Below, piece after piece: positions 54,830-63,589 of a stretch of 64,000 bases of DNA. Origin of the DNA: Clostridium magnum DSM 2767 (GTDB lineage: Bacteria > Bacillota > Clostridia > Clostridiales > Clostridiaceae); assembly GCF_001623875.1 (NCBI RefSeq), contig NZ_LWAE01000009.1, forward strand, positions 62,001 through 126,000. Reading direction: 5' to 3'. The notes under the pieces were generated by a model, which saw only the letters and a program-made list of their open reading frames with translations, was not told the DNA's origin and ran no database searches. How positions within the stretch are numbered: the first letter of the stretch is position 1; every line of letters starts with the position of its first letter. Position numbers and translations under genes: made by a program.

Positions 54830-55435
54830 TTATATATTTGCTTCAAACTCCTTAACGCGTCTATAAAAAGTATTTCTTTTCATATTTAGCATTTTCATGG
54901 CTTGTACTGCTGTTATTTTTTCTTCCTTCCATTTTTTATATACCGTTTCAAACTCAATTGGTAATTCTATTTTTCTCCTACCAAATTTAACTCCTTTGTT
55001 AAGTGCAATCCTTATTCCTTCTTCTTGACGTTGTTTTATTCTTACTCTTTCATCTTTAGCCATATAACTTAACAATTGCAAAACTAAATCAGTAACTAAT
55101 GTTTCTAAACCATTCATATCTTTATATTTAGTCGTATCAAGTAGTGGCATATCTAGAACGACTATGTCTATTTTTTTGATTTTTATTAAATCCTGCCACT
55201 CATCTAATATCATCTGTTTATTTCTACCTAATCTATCAAGTGATTTTATGTACAGTATATCACCTTCTCTAAGCATACGCTTTAATAATTGATATTCTGG
55301 ACGCTTAAAATCTTTCCCACTTGCTTTATCTATAAAGATATATTCTTCACCTATATTGAGCTCCTTTGCAGCATCTATTTGTCTTTCTGGATTCTGATCC
55401 TTTGTACTTACTCTGCCATAAAAAAAATTTCTCAT
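54830..55435 (-). CDS. Serine recombinase/resolvase
   Basis: Small serine recombinase of about 201 aa. The N-terminal catalytic domain shows FFYGRVSTKDQNPERQ (Ser nucleophile in RVST), DKASGKDFKRPEYQ and IKSLDRLGRNKQ with the catalytic Arg pair. A C-terminal helix-turn-helix of Tn3/Hin type is present (ITAVQAMKMLNMKRNTFYRRVKE). I start at ATG 55435 because TTAGGTGG lies 8 nt upstream. It probably resolves or inverts DNA at nearby repeats and may have helped build the island. Confidence 0.9.
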   Translation of the reverse strand: MRNFFYGRVSTKDQNPERQIDAAKELNIGEEYIFIDKASGKDFKRPEYQLLKRMLREGDILYIKSLDRLGRNKQMILDEWQDLIKIKKIDIVVLDMPLLDTTKYKDMNGLETLVTDLVLQLLSYMAKDERVRIKQRQEEGIRIALNKGVKFGRRKIELPIEFETVYKKWKEEKITAVQAMKMLNMKRNTFYRRVKEFEANI

Positions 55436-55480
55436 AAAATATACCACCTAATCCATAACTTATATATTAATTTTATGATA

Positions 55481-55585
55481 TATGCTTCAAAAATACAACA
55501 ATATAATTGAAATATCCCTTATATCAATTTGTGGTATATTTGAAACACATAAATTAAAAAATAATGTATATTTCAAAAAGTATAC
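55481..55585. repeat. Possible res-like site upstream of the serine recombinase
   Basis: Three related elements lie 45-150 bp upstream of the recombinase. ATGCTTCAAAAATACAAC is at 55482-55499. GTGGTATATTTGAAACACAT is at 55531-55550, inverted. TGTATATTTCAAAAAGTATAC is at about 55565-55585. The shared core is TTCAAA followed by ATAC or GTATAC. Several degenerate subsites in this position are typical of resolvase res sites. The similarity is modest in AT-rich DNA. Confidence 0.35.
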
Positions 55586-56343
55586 TTTTTAAAATATATA
55601 AACTTAGTATTTAAAGATAGAAAGAGAAAAATACATTACTAACTTTTTTAGTTGTTGAAGAATATAATTTTATTAATTTTTATTTTAAATTAAATACTAA
55701 TAAATAAGCATGGATATATAGTAAAGAGATTTTAAAATATACAATTTCAACTACTAAGATAGCTTCCGATTGCCAATACCTACAAAATACTTGATAATTA
55801 TGTACCTATATAGATTTTAATTTACAGACAAAGGTTTATTTAAAATTCTTTATTAAATCAATTCTATATAAAAAATAGTATTAACAATGGATTACGGCAG
55901 CTCCATGAGGATATAGTGGCTTTTTTCAATATAAAATAATTAATGACTGTAAATTAAAATTTAAAAGAATATAACTACACCGTTGGCTATTAGTATAAAT
56001 TATATTTTAAAAATTAATAAATATTTTAGATTAAAGCTGTCTTCATTCCTAGAAGCATTCATACAAAGGTTGTATATACAAAATACAAACGTAACTTTAA
56101 ATTTTATTTAGATTCTAAAAATATCTAATCTTCGTTTTGAGCATAAAACTAGTAAAATCAGTGCCTGAACAACATATACTCAGTGTTTTGCATATCACTT
56201 TAATATAATAACAAAATTAATAAATAAAATAGTATATAAAAATACAAAGCAAAGTTTTAAATAACTCTTTCATTTTAATCTTTATTGTTATACACTTAAA
56301 TATGTAAATATCATTTTATAATAAGTCATAGGAGGTGAGACTT
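55586..56343. other. AT-rich region without recognised gene
   Basis: About 760 bp with no supported coding sequence. A short, more GC-rich piece near 55885-55928 (GGCAGCTCCATGAGGATATA, then GTGGC and T6) could be the end of a small RNA, but I cannot assign it. Confidence 0.4.
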
Positions 56344-56436
56344 ATGGCAAATAGGAATACATTGTTTTATGCTATATTAGCATTTATGAGTTTAATCCTA
56401 GTTGCTTTGGTAATCCTATACCTTTCAAAAAAATAA
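56344..56436 (+). CDS. 30-aa single-span membrane peptide
   Basis: A short frame encoding MANRNTLFYAILAFMSLILV and then a further hydrophobic stretch ending YLSKK. It has one predicted transmembrane helix with a basic tail. A near-perfect ribosome site, AGGAGGTGA, lies 7 nt before ATG. Strong hairpins and a terminator follow. This layout resembles type I toxin peptides of Firmicutes, whose antisense RNA would lie nearby, but it could also be another small membrane regulator. Coding is likely; function is unknown. Confidence 0.6.
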   Translation: MANRNTLFYAILAFMSLILVALVILYLSKK

Positions 56437-56461
56437 GAATAGGGTCAGGATCCAATCAACC

Positions 56462-56503
56462 CCATATCTATTAACAAGAGATACAATCTTTTAATAGATA
56501 TGG
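56462..56503. repeat. Perfect 13-bp hairpin in the 3' region of the small peptide gene
   Basis: CCATATCTATTAA/TTAATAGATATGG with a 16-nt loop, 25 bp after the peptide stop. It may be an RNA stability element or part of an antisense pairing region. Confidence 0.5.
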
Positions 56504-56534
56504 ATATGCCATAAGTTTCACATAAATTAATAAA

Positions 56535-56590
56535 ATAATGGGTAAGAGCTTATAATCAGTTAGTTACTCTTACCCATTATTATTTTTTTA
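56535..56590 (+). terminator. Terminator downstream of the small peptide gene
   Basis: A 14-bp perfect stem ATAATGGGTAAGAG/CTCTTACCCATTAT followed by TATTTTTTT. Confidence 0.8.
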
Positions 56591-56778
56591 ATTCTAAAAT
56601 ATAATTTAAATTACTGAAAATAATAGGCATATTTGTGTCATGTATTGAAAAGTAATATATGGATACTACGAGTATCTATATAAAGAGGCTGCACTCCCCC
56701 TAACAATATCATCTTACTACCAACATGATTGTTAAAATTCTCATTCTCATCTCTATACTTTAGCTTTCTCAAATACTT

Positions 56779-56964
56779 TTAGAAACACACTATCTCTAAA
56801 TTCTTTATAAAGTAAATCCACTTATCAAGATTTGTAATTAATTTATCCTCTACTTTATTAAACTTTTCAGTCTCTATATAAAAGCTAGTGATATTATCGT
56901 TAACAGCATTATTTCTTTGATTTTTAAATTGAACTTCATGTAAGTAATCCTCCCCATCATCCAT
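56779..56964 (-). pseudogene. Fragment of an Rpn/PDDEXK_2-type transposase-nuclease
   Basis: About 60 codons resembling the C-terminal part of the Rpn (recombination-promoting nuclease) family: TSFYIETEKFNKVEDKLITN and then LDKWIYFIKNLE, like the usual ELPKF...LEKWLYFI pattern. The nuclease motifs that normally precede it are missing. Rpn genes are common decayed passengers in clostridial islands. Confidence 0.5.
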
Positions 56965-57093
56965 ATTGAACTTTAATAAATAGATGCAGTATAAAGCTTT
57001 TGTTTCAAAAACTCATTCACTGTTCTGTATAAATTTATTTATTGATAACATTGAATAAAAAAACTACACTCTACGTTAACAATAAAACATTTT

Positions 57094-58737
57094 TCAAATA
57101 ATTTCTTTATTGACACTTTTTAAATTATTAATTATTTTTCCTAATTCTATTATTGGAATTATTTTTTGTGTTCCGTACTTCAATAACCATTCATCATTTT
57201 CTTTTGTTAAACACAAGACATTTCCATCACTTATTTTTTTCTTTTCGTTTATCTCCAAATCAACAGACCAACATACTACATAATCAAATGTCTTATATGG
57301 ATGATCATGCTTAAATATATTACTTAATTTATACTCTACCTCTACTAAAATTTTATTATTATCATAATCTAAGCAAATCATATCTGTAGTAGCTTGATGA
57401 GAATAGTGCCCTATTTTACTTATGTATTTTATTAAATGTTTAGTCTTTTCATTAGACATTATAGTTGCAAATAATAATGTCACTTGAGATTCATTATCAG
57501 GTTTTTTTATGATAGGAAGTTCACTTATACCCAAGTTATCTATAGTATTAAAAGACTCTAGCCTTTCTAGAATTTTTCTATGCTTTTCTTTTATTATGTA
57601 TTCTGTTTCCTCAGACCTTCTTATCCTAAAATATCCATCACTAGCTAAAGGGATTATATTTTCATTTATTATTTTCTTAGCTTCATCAAATACCCATTTA
57701 ACCTTTGCATCATCAGCATTAGATATATTATTCCTATCGGCAGTTAATTCAAATGCTTGAGAGTTAATCAATAAATGATAATGATGAAAATTAGGATCTG
57801 TAATTAAATTTACTTTCTTAGTAAAAGGAATAAAATCTTTAGATAAATATATTCCAAACCTAGATTTCAACGTTTCTCCTTGTCTTAATTTCGCTATATT
57901 TTTTCTGCAATTTACTCCTGATATCGTTCCATAAATCTGAAAAGATACATACGACCCATCTATATTAGTTGCTCTGTGGTATGGTCCAAAATGCCTACAA
58001 TAATTAATAGACCTTTTATAAATAGTTTCTCCACAATCTTCTTTTGGATTTTCTTGTGGTTGAGAAAATTGATGCACTCCTGCAATTTCTTCTTTTAAAT
58101 CTAATATTCTATCTTCTATAAAAATCCTTGGTGCTATCTGCATATTATTAATATACTTATGTAATTCTGTATAATTTGCAAAATAAGTTTTAAAACTCCC
58201 TGCTGCTGTAAACCAAAGTATATAATCTTTTATAGTTTCAAAATTGAAATATTTTTCGGGGTTATCTATAACATAATCTTCAATCATAATTGATGTTCCA
58301 ACATTACCTAACTTAACTTCATTTCTCTCGACAATATATTCTGGCAATACACTATCACATAAAGATTCCCAAGGACTTTTCATTACTACTTTATATGCTT
58401 CGTTATCTTTTGTTTGTGTACATAACGTTATCTTTTTACTTTTAAAATAAATTTTAGTACCTAAGCCCTTTTCACCTATTCCTACAGTGGTTTTATTTGA
58501 GTCCCCAAGATTAAAAAATCTATGTATATCATCTATTTTCATGCCTTTTCCATCATCCTGTATTTCTATTGTAAAATTACTACTTTTATTTCTATACACA
58601 AGTATTGATATATTTTTTGCTTCGGCATCATGACAATTACTAATAGCCTCCCTTAATATTTCTAGTGGATTTACAATGTTCTGTGCAATTTCCTTATAGA
58701 TAGAAACATCTTTTACTAAAGGCTTATATCTTTCCAT
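57094..58737 (-). CDS. GHKL-type ATPase with possible C-terminal PDDEXK-like domain
   Basis: Protein of 547 aa. The N-terminal 180 residues form a GHKL (Hsp90/MutL/MORC-like) ATPase. The N-box is REAISNCHDAEA (Glu30, Asn34), the G1 box is QDDGKGM (Asp62, Gly65) and the G2 loop is GIGEKGLGTK. A middle domain of about 240 residues is unassigned. The last 120 residues contain TTDMICLDYDNNKILVEVEY and then K, with an Asp about a dozen residues before E-x-E-x-K. This resembles a PDDEXK nuclease. It begins 121 bp from a divergent XRE gene, with a long palindrome between them. I know no named defence system with exactly this single-gene layout. Confidence 0.75.
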   Translation of the reverse strand: MERYKPLVKDVSIYKEIAQNIVNPLEILREAISNCHDAEAKNISILVYRNKSSNFTIEIQDDGKGMKIDDIHRFFNLGDSNKTTVGIGEKGLGTKIYFKSKKITLCTQTKDNEAYKVVMKSPWESLCDSVLPEYIVERNEVKLGNVGTSIMIEDYVIDNPEKYFNFETIKDYILWFTAAGSFKTYFANYTELHKYINNMQIAPRIFIEDRILDLKEEIAGVHQFSQPQENPKEDCGETIYKRSINYCRHFGPYHRATNIDGSYVSFQIYGTISGVNCRKNIAKLRQGETLKSRFGIYLSKDFIPFTKKVNLITDPNFHHYHLLINSQAFELTADRNNISNADDAKVKWVFDEAKKIINENIIPLASDGYFRIRRSEETEYIIKEKHRKILERLESFNTIDNLGISELPIIKKPDNESQVTLLFATIMSNEKTKHLIKYISKIGHYSHQATTDMICLDYDNNKILVEVEYKLSNIFKHDHPYKTFDYVVCWSVDLEINEKKKISDGNVLCLTKENDEWLLKYGTQKIIPIIELGKIINNLKSVNKEII

Positions 58738-58770
58738 ATGCTACACTCACTTTCAAATATTTTTCAAAAA

Positions 58771-58807
58771 AATACTGCATTGTGCGATAATCGCACATTA
58801 TAGTATT
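58771..58807. promoter_or_regulatory. 37-bp hyphenated palindrome, probable XRE operator
   Basis: The core is TGTGCGAT-a-ATCGCACA (58781-58797), perfect over 8 bp on each side of one base. The outer arms AATACT (58771-58776) and AGTATT (58802-58807) are also complementary and symmetric. It lies in the 121-bp gap between the GHKL gene and the divergent XRE gene. A related but degenerate copy precedes the other XRE gene. Confidence 0.7.
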
Positions 58808-58858
58808 TTCTTTCCTATAAAATCAATACATAATATTTAAAAATCGAGGCTGATTAAT

Positions 58859-59092
58859 TTGGATAATAGAAATATCATCGGAAAGAAAATTAACTTAATA
58901 CGAAAACTTAAGGGAATAACTCAGGAACAATTAACTGCAAGATTAAATGTTCAAGGAATTGACATTGATAGAACTATGATATCAAAGATCGAAACTCAAT
59001 CTAGAGAGATTTCAGATTTTGAAATTAAAGCAATTGCTAATGCGTTAGGGGTAACTATAGAAGAGTTATTTCATGAATCTCAATCAAAATAA
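58859..59092 (+). CDS. Small XRE-family HTH regulator, copy 2
   Basis: Protein of 77 aa with one Cro/CI helix-turn-helix: GKKINLIRKLKGITQEQLTARL, ending ANALGVTIEELFHE. The start is TTG, with GAGGC about 9 nt upstream. It is divergent from the GHKL gene across a palindrome and convergent with the second topB remnant. It probably represses itself and the GHKL gene. Confidence 0.85.
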   Translation: MDNRNIIGKKINLIRKLKGITQEQLTARLNVQGIDIDRTMISKIETQSREISDFEIKAIANALGVTIEELFHESQSK

Positions 59093-59130
59093 CCCAAGGT
59101 GTATGACTTTGATATACCTTGGGTTATTTC
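59091..59130. terminator. Bidirectional terminator between XRE copy 2 and topB remnant
   Basis: AACCCAAGGTGTAT pairs with ATATACCTTGGGTT. Flanking T-rich and A-rich DNA serves both convergent genes. Confidence 0.75.
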
Positions 59131-59133
59131 TTA

Positions 59134-61017
59134 TTATTTTAAATTCAACTTAGCCAAAGCATCCGCCAATGCAGAATTCATTGGTGCTTCACTCTCTTGC
59201 TTAATCTTTTTCATATAGTTTGCCACATCTTTCTTGCTGTTCTTACCTTCTTTATTATCAAATCTCTTATTAAAAGATGCTGCTTTTTCTCTGAAGGTAC
59301 AAGTTGTACAAACATAAATTTGTCCTTCGCCTTGTCCTCTAAGCTCAAGTTTCTTATGACACTGTGGGCATCTTGCATTAGTTAACCTAGCTAAATTTTC
59401 TCTGTGTCCACAGGCTCTATCCTGACATACAAGCATTCTACCCTGTTTACCCTTAACTTCAAGCATATATTTTCCACAATCAGGACACTTTTTACCAGTA
59501 AGGTTATCATGTTTAAACTTATCACTACTTCCCTTAACATCCTGAACAAGCTCCGCCGCATAGTTCCTCATTCTATCTATAAATACTCTAGGATCTCTTT
59601 TTCCTTTACTAATAAGATCTAATTCCATTTCCCATTCTGCTGTTAACAATGGAGATTTAAGTTCATCAGGTACTAATTCTATAAGTTGTTTCCCTTTTGA
59701 AGTTGGAATAATCTCTTTTCCATTTTTTTCCACATAAAACATGTTAAATATCTTTTCTATAATATCAGCTCTGGTAGCTACTGTTCCTATTCCTCCAGTT
59801 TCTCCAAGGGTTTTAGCATGTGCTTTATCTATATTTATATACTTTTGTGGTTTTTCCATAGCAGATAATAAAGTACCTTCGTTAAATCTTGCTGGTGGCT
59901 TAGTTTTTAGCTTTTTGCTTTCTACTGATGCTATATTTAGTTTGTCACCTTTTTTTATCACCGGTAATTCTTGGCTTTCTTTTTCGTCCTCATCTTCAGT
60001 TAAATCACTAGCTCTGTCATATACCATTTTCCATCCCTTTGATTTAATAACATTACCTTTTGCAATGAAGCTTTCTCCATTAATATCTGCAAATATAGTA
60101 GTTTGCAAGTATTCAAAAGGTGGTAGCATAACAGCTAAAAATCTTTTTACTACTAAGTCATAAACATTTTTCTCTTCATTACTTAAAAGTGATAACTTCA
60201 CTGTTTCCTCTGTAGGAATTATAGCATGATGATCACTTACTTTGCTGTTATCTACAAAACCTTTATGGCTATTTATCTTGCCTTTTAATATTTCGCTTGC
60301 AGCTGATCTATAACTACCTATAGAAACCGCTTTTAAACGCTCTGGCAGAGTAGCTACTATATCTGTAGAAATATATCTTGAGTCCGTTCTAGGATAAGTT
60401 AATATTTTGTAATTTTCATATAGTCTCTGCATTATAGATAAGGTTTGTTTAGCTGAATATCCAAAGATCCTATTAGCATCTCTCTGTAGTTCAGTTAAGT
60501 CATAAAGGGCTGGTGCATGCTGCTTTTTATAGCTTTCCGTAACTTCAACCACATTCCCTTCTTTTCCCTTAGTAGCCGATAGAACTTTATTTACCTTATC
60601 TTCATCAAAAATATTACTATTATTATTTTTATCTCTCCACTGAAGAGTAAATCCTTTTGCCTTTGCATTTATTATAAAATAATCTTTAGGCTTAAAATTC
60701 TTTATTTCTTCTTCACGATTAACTATCATTGACAAGGTCGCAGACTGTACGCGTCCAGCTGTAAGTTGTGCATTATGCTTACAAGTAAGTGCTCTTGTAA
60801 TATTTAGACCCACAACCTAATCGGCCTCTGCTCTACATTGTGCAGCCTTATATAAATTATCGTATTGTGATGAAGGTTTTAGATTTCTGAAACCTTCTAG
60901 AATAGCCTTATCTGTTTGTGACGAAATCCAAAGTCTTTTTATTGGCTTATTTACTCTTACTTTATCAAATATCCATCTTGCAACCAATTCACCTTCACAT
61001 ATGCTTACTTAGATTAT
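59134..61017 (-). pseudogene. topB: DNA topoisomerase III (topB), 5'-truncated with internal amber, copy 2
   Basis: The uninterrupted frame (to 60813) gives about 559 residues from GLNITRALTCKHNAQ to the normal C-terminus, including LTYPRTDSRYIS and two Cys4 ribbons. Upstream homology continues (CEGELVARWIFDKVRVNKPI, then KRLWISSQTDKAILEGF, YDNLYKAAQCRAEAD) until it breaks near 61017. It is separated from the rest by TAG at 60817-60819, where the family has Trp (EADW). The TOPRIM part is missing. It is therefore a pseudogene, although the ribbon and active-site domains are well preserved. It is very similar to copy 1. Confidence 0.88.
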
Positions 61018-61669
61018 TGTGTAAAGTATATTGAACCATTGAAATATAAGCCTTCGTAATCATAAAAAACGCTTTTTTATTTTTACACACCTAGAATTCC
61101 ATAATTAACATCTTTCTGATTATTGTTTTTATAGATATTACAATAATAGCTTGAAATTTTACACACTATGTTATAAAGTTTGTGGTAATATACAATTCAT
61201 TTGCTAACATAAATTTAATAAAATTAAAATCATCCCTCTCTATAGACAATCTTACTGTTTTCCAATATCTTCTACGGATTAGAACAGTTAAGTTGTTATC
61301 AACATCGAAAACAAAAAAGAATAAATGTCTCTTACTTGAAACATTTACTTCTTGTGCGAACTCTAAAACCTTAACTAAACAGTATCATCAATTGCTAAAC
61401 TTCATCAAAACTATTGAAATACTAGGCTTATAATGTTTAATTATTGTTTTATCTTCAGTGTATAAGAGTTTTTAATTCTACTTCCATTTTGATTATATAG
61501 AATAAACTTGATACTAAATTTGTTATCCTTCAGAAGTTTTAATAAGTGATATTTACTTACCATAATTTTATCATATACTTCAAATTTAATTTAGAGTAAT
61601 TCTTTTTTATATCATCAAAAATTTATTGCTACTTCCAGTTATACTTTACTATAACAAAATGACAATATT
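61018..61669. other. AT-rich spacer without supported gene
   Basis: About 650 bp between the broken topB end and the UvrD stop codon. Short frames exist on both strands, but none has a ribosome site or recognisable sequence. Confidence 0.5.
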
Positions 61670-63589
61670 TTAATGGTTAACATTTGCGGCATTTATCCAA
61701 ATGCCGTCTGTACGAATGAATATTTCTTTTTCTTCAAACCACTTCGCATCTAACACCGTTTCTTTAACCAAATCAGGAGTTTGGGAATAAACAACAATAG
61801 CTAAACTTTCTTCTGCACGGCTACATGTTACATAAAACAACCTTTGTGTTCTTGTTATGCTTGTATCTTTTCCCTCTCGTTCATTCTTTAAATCTGTATC
61901 TGTTTTTTGCTTAACACCAAATAATTTATCATAACTAAACATAAAGCCTTTTGATTCATTATCGTCAATAACAACCATAACTCTTGAAAATTCTAGTCCC
62001 TTAACACCTTGATGAGTTGCAAAACTAGTTTTATTACTAATATATTCATCATACTTCACAATTTCGTTAAAAGAAATCAAAAGTGCTTTTTCCCAAGCAT
62101 CAGTTACTTCATTCTGACTTGATTCTTTAGTATCTTCGTTTTTTTCAATATTTCTACTAACTATCGAGTATAGATTATCAGGGATTATAAACAATTCACT
62201 TTGCATTATACATTTTAATATTTCTATACCATTAGTGCCTTGGTCGTTTTTCCAAAGAGATAATAATTTATCTACCCCTTCTTGTGCTTTTTGGATTAAC
62301 AATAATTGATTTTCTTTTTCATCCTTCATCTTCTTTGTTTGTAAAAGAGGTGAATATTGGCGTATTATTTTTGCAATGCTAAACTTATCATTTATTTTAT
62401 TTGCCCTAAATAAAGGTACTATGATTCTAGTAAAAAATTGCATTCCTGGCAAAGAACCATCTAATATACCTGTTTTTAAAGAATCAACAGCATATAAAGT
62501 CTCAAATAGGTTTGAAAAACCTAATCTTCTAGCAGCCATTTGATGTTCTAATGTTAACATTTTATAATCATACTTATCTCCAGCCCACTTCTCATCACTA
62601 CAGATAATAGACATTTTTTCTGCTATTTCTTTTTCAATTTTTTCTTTATCTTCATTACAGCTTGCTATAAAGATTCTAACAAATCCATCTGTTTTATCTG
62701 ATCTAGACACTTGTTCCTTACCATCAACCGTTTCTCTAATTTTATTAATTAATTTAACAACTCTTTTGCAACAACGATGATTCATTACTTTTTCCGGCTT
62801 TCCCCAGTTCTCAGGAATATTTGTTCCCAAGTCAGTTTTTCCGTCAAAGTATATACGTTGCATTGTATCCCCAAATAAACCAAGTGCAAATTTATCGCAA
62901 CGATTGTTTTGCATCTTAAAAAAAGCTTCAATTAATTCTTTATTTGTATCTTGGCTTTCATCAATTAAAACAAATGGATATTTTTTCATTAAAATCATTT
63001 GCATCAAAGGTTTTTCAGAAATAAAGTATGCTCCTATGCCTATTACTTCACTATGATTCAACGAATCCTTGCTTTTATTATCTCCATTTGGATTATAACT
63101 AAACTTTCTTATTTTATCCAAATTGTTTAATCGTTTAGTTTTGCTCTCAAGCTTTTTTTCACGGTCTCTTGCTGCTTTCGTACCACTTCTTCCATTTTGT
63201 AACTGAGTTTTCAATTCAGAAATATCCTTGATTAATTCACTTTTAATCCATTCTCTTATGTCGTTTTGAAAAGGCTTAATCAACTCCCATATAAAACTAT
63301 GAATTGTAGTAATTGAATAAAGTGCATTATAATTAAGTCTTCTCCTTATCTCATCACAAGCAGCATTAGTATATGTGATTATTGCTATCTGCTGTCTATG
63401 ACTTCTTAATTCGTATCCGTAGCACAAACTAAATTGATTTAAAACATTGACTAAACTTCTGGTTTTTCCAGAACCTGCACCTGCAAAAAGGAAAAAACTC
63501 TTTGGTTTCTTTGGATTTAAATATTCGAGAATTTCATCATCTACATGATTATCTCGATTATTATCTGTCACTATTTCTATGTGTTGCAT
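61670..63589 (-). CDS. UvrD-like superfamily 1 helicase (GajB-like)
   Basis: Helicase of 639 aa. Motif I is LFAGAGSGKTRS (residues 35-46), motif II is FVLIDESQDTNKE, motif V is HQGVKGLEFSRVMVV and motif VI is FYVTCSRAEESL. GGAGGAAG lies just before ATG. The start shares one base with the stop of the upstream gene (TAATG), so the pair is translationally coupled. A short UvrD helicase tightly downstream of an OLD-type gene is the Gabija arrangement. The partner is mostly outside the window, so the system call is tentative. Confidence 0.85.
   Translation of the reverse strand: MQHIEIVTDNNRDNHVDDEILEYLNPKKPKSFFLFAGAGSGKTRSLVNVLNQFSLCYGYELRSHRQQIAIITYTNAACDEIRRRLNYNALYSITTIHSFIWELIKPFQNDIREWIKSELIKDISELKTQLQNGRSGTKAARDREKKLESKTKRLNNLDKIRKFSYNPNGDNKSKDSLNHSEVIGIGAYFISEKPLMQMILMKKYPFVLIDESQDTNKELIEAFFKMQNNRCDKFALGLFGDTMQRIYFDGKTDLGTNIPENWGKPEKVMNHRCCKRVVKLINKIRETVDGKEQVSRSDKTDGFVRIFIASCNEDKEKIEKEIAEKMSIICSDEKWAGDKYDYKMLTLEHQMAARRLGFSNLFETLYAVDSLKTGILDGSLPGMQFFTRIIVPLFRANKINDKFSIAKIIRQYSPLLQTKKMKDEKENQLLLIQKAQEGVDKLLSLWKNDQGTNGIEILKCIMQSELFIIPDNLYSIVSRNIEKNEDTKESSQNEVTDAWEKALLISFNEIVKYDEYISNKTSFATHQGVKGLEFSRVMVVIDDNESKGFMFSYDKLFGVKQKTDTDLKNEREGKDTSITRTQRLFYVTCSRAEESLAIVVYSQTPDLVKETVLDAKWFEEKEIFIRTDGIWINAANVNH

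Noticed and set aside
61182..61433. 83-codon plus-strand frame in the spacer before the UvrD gene
   Set aside because: No ribosome site, low-complexity AT-rich composition and no recognisable motif.
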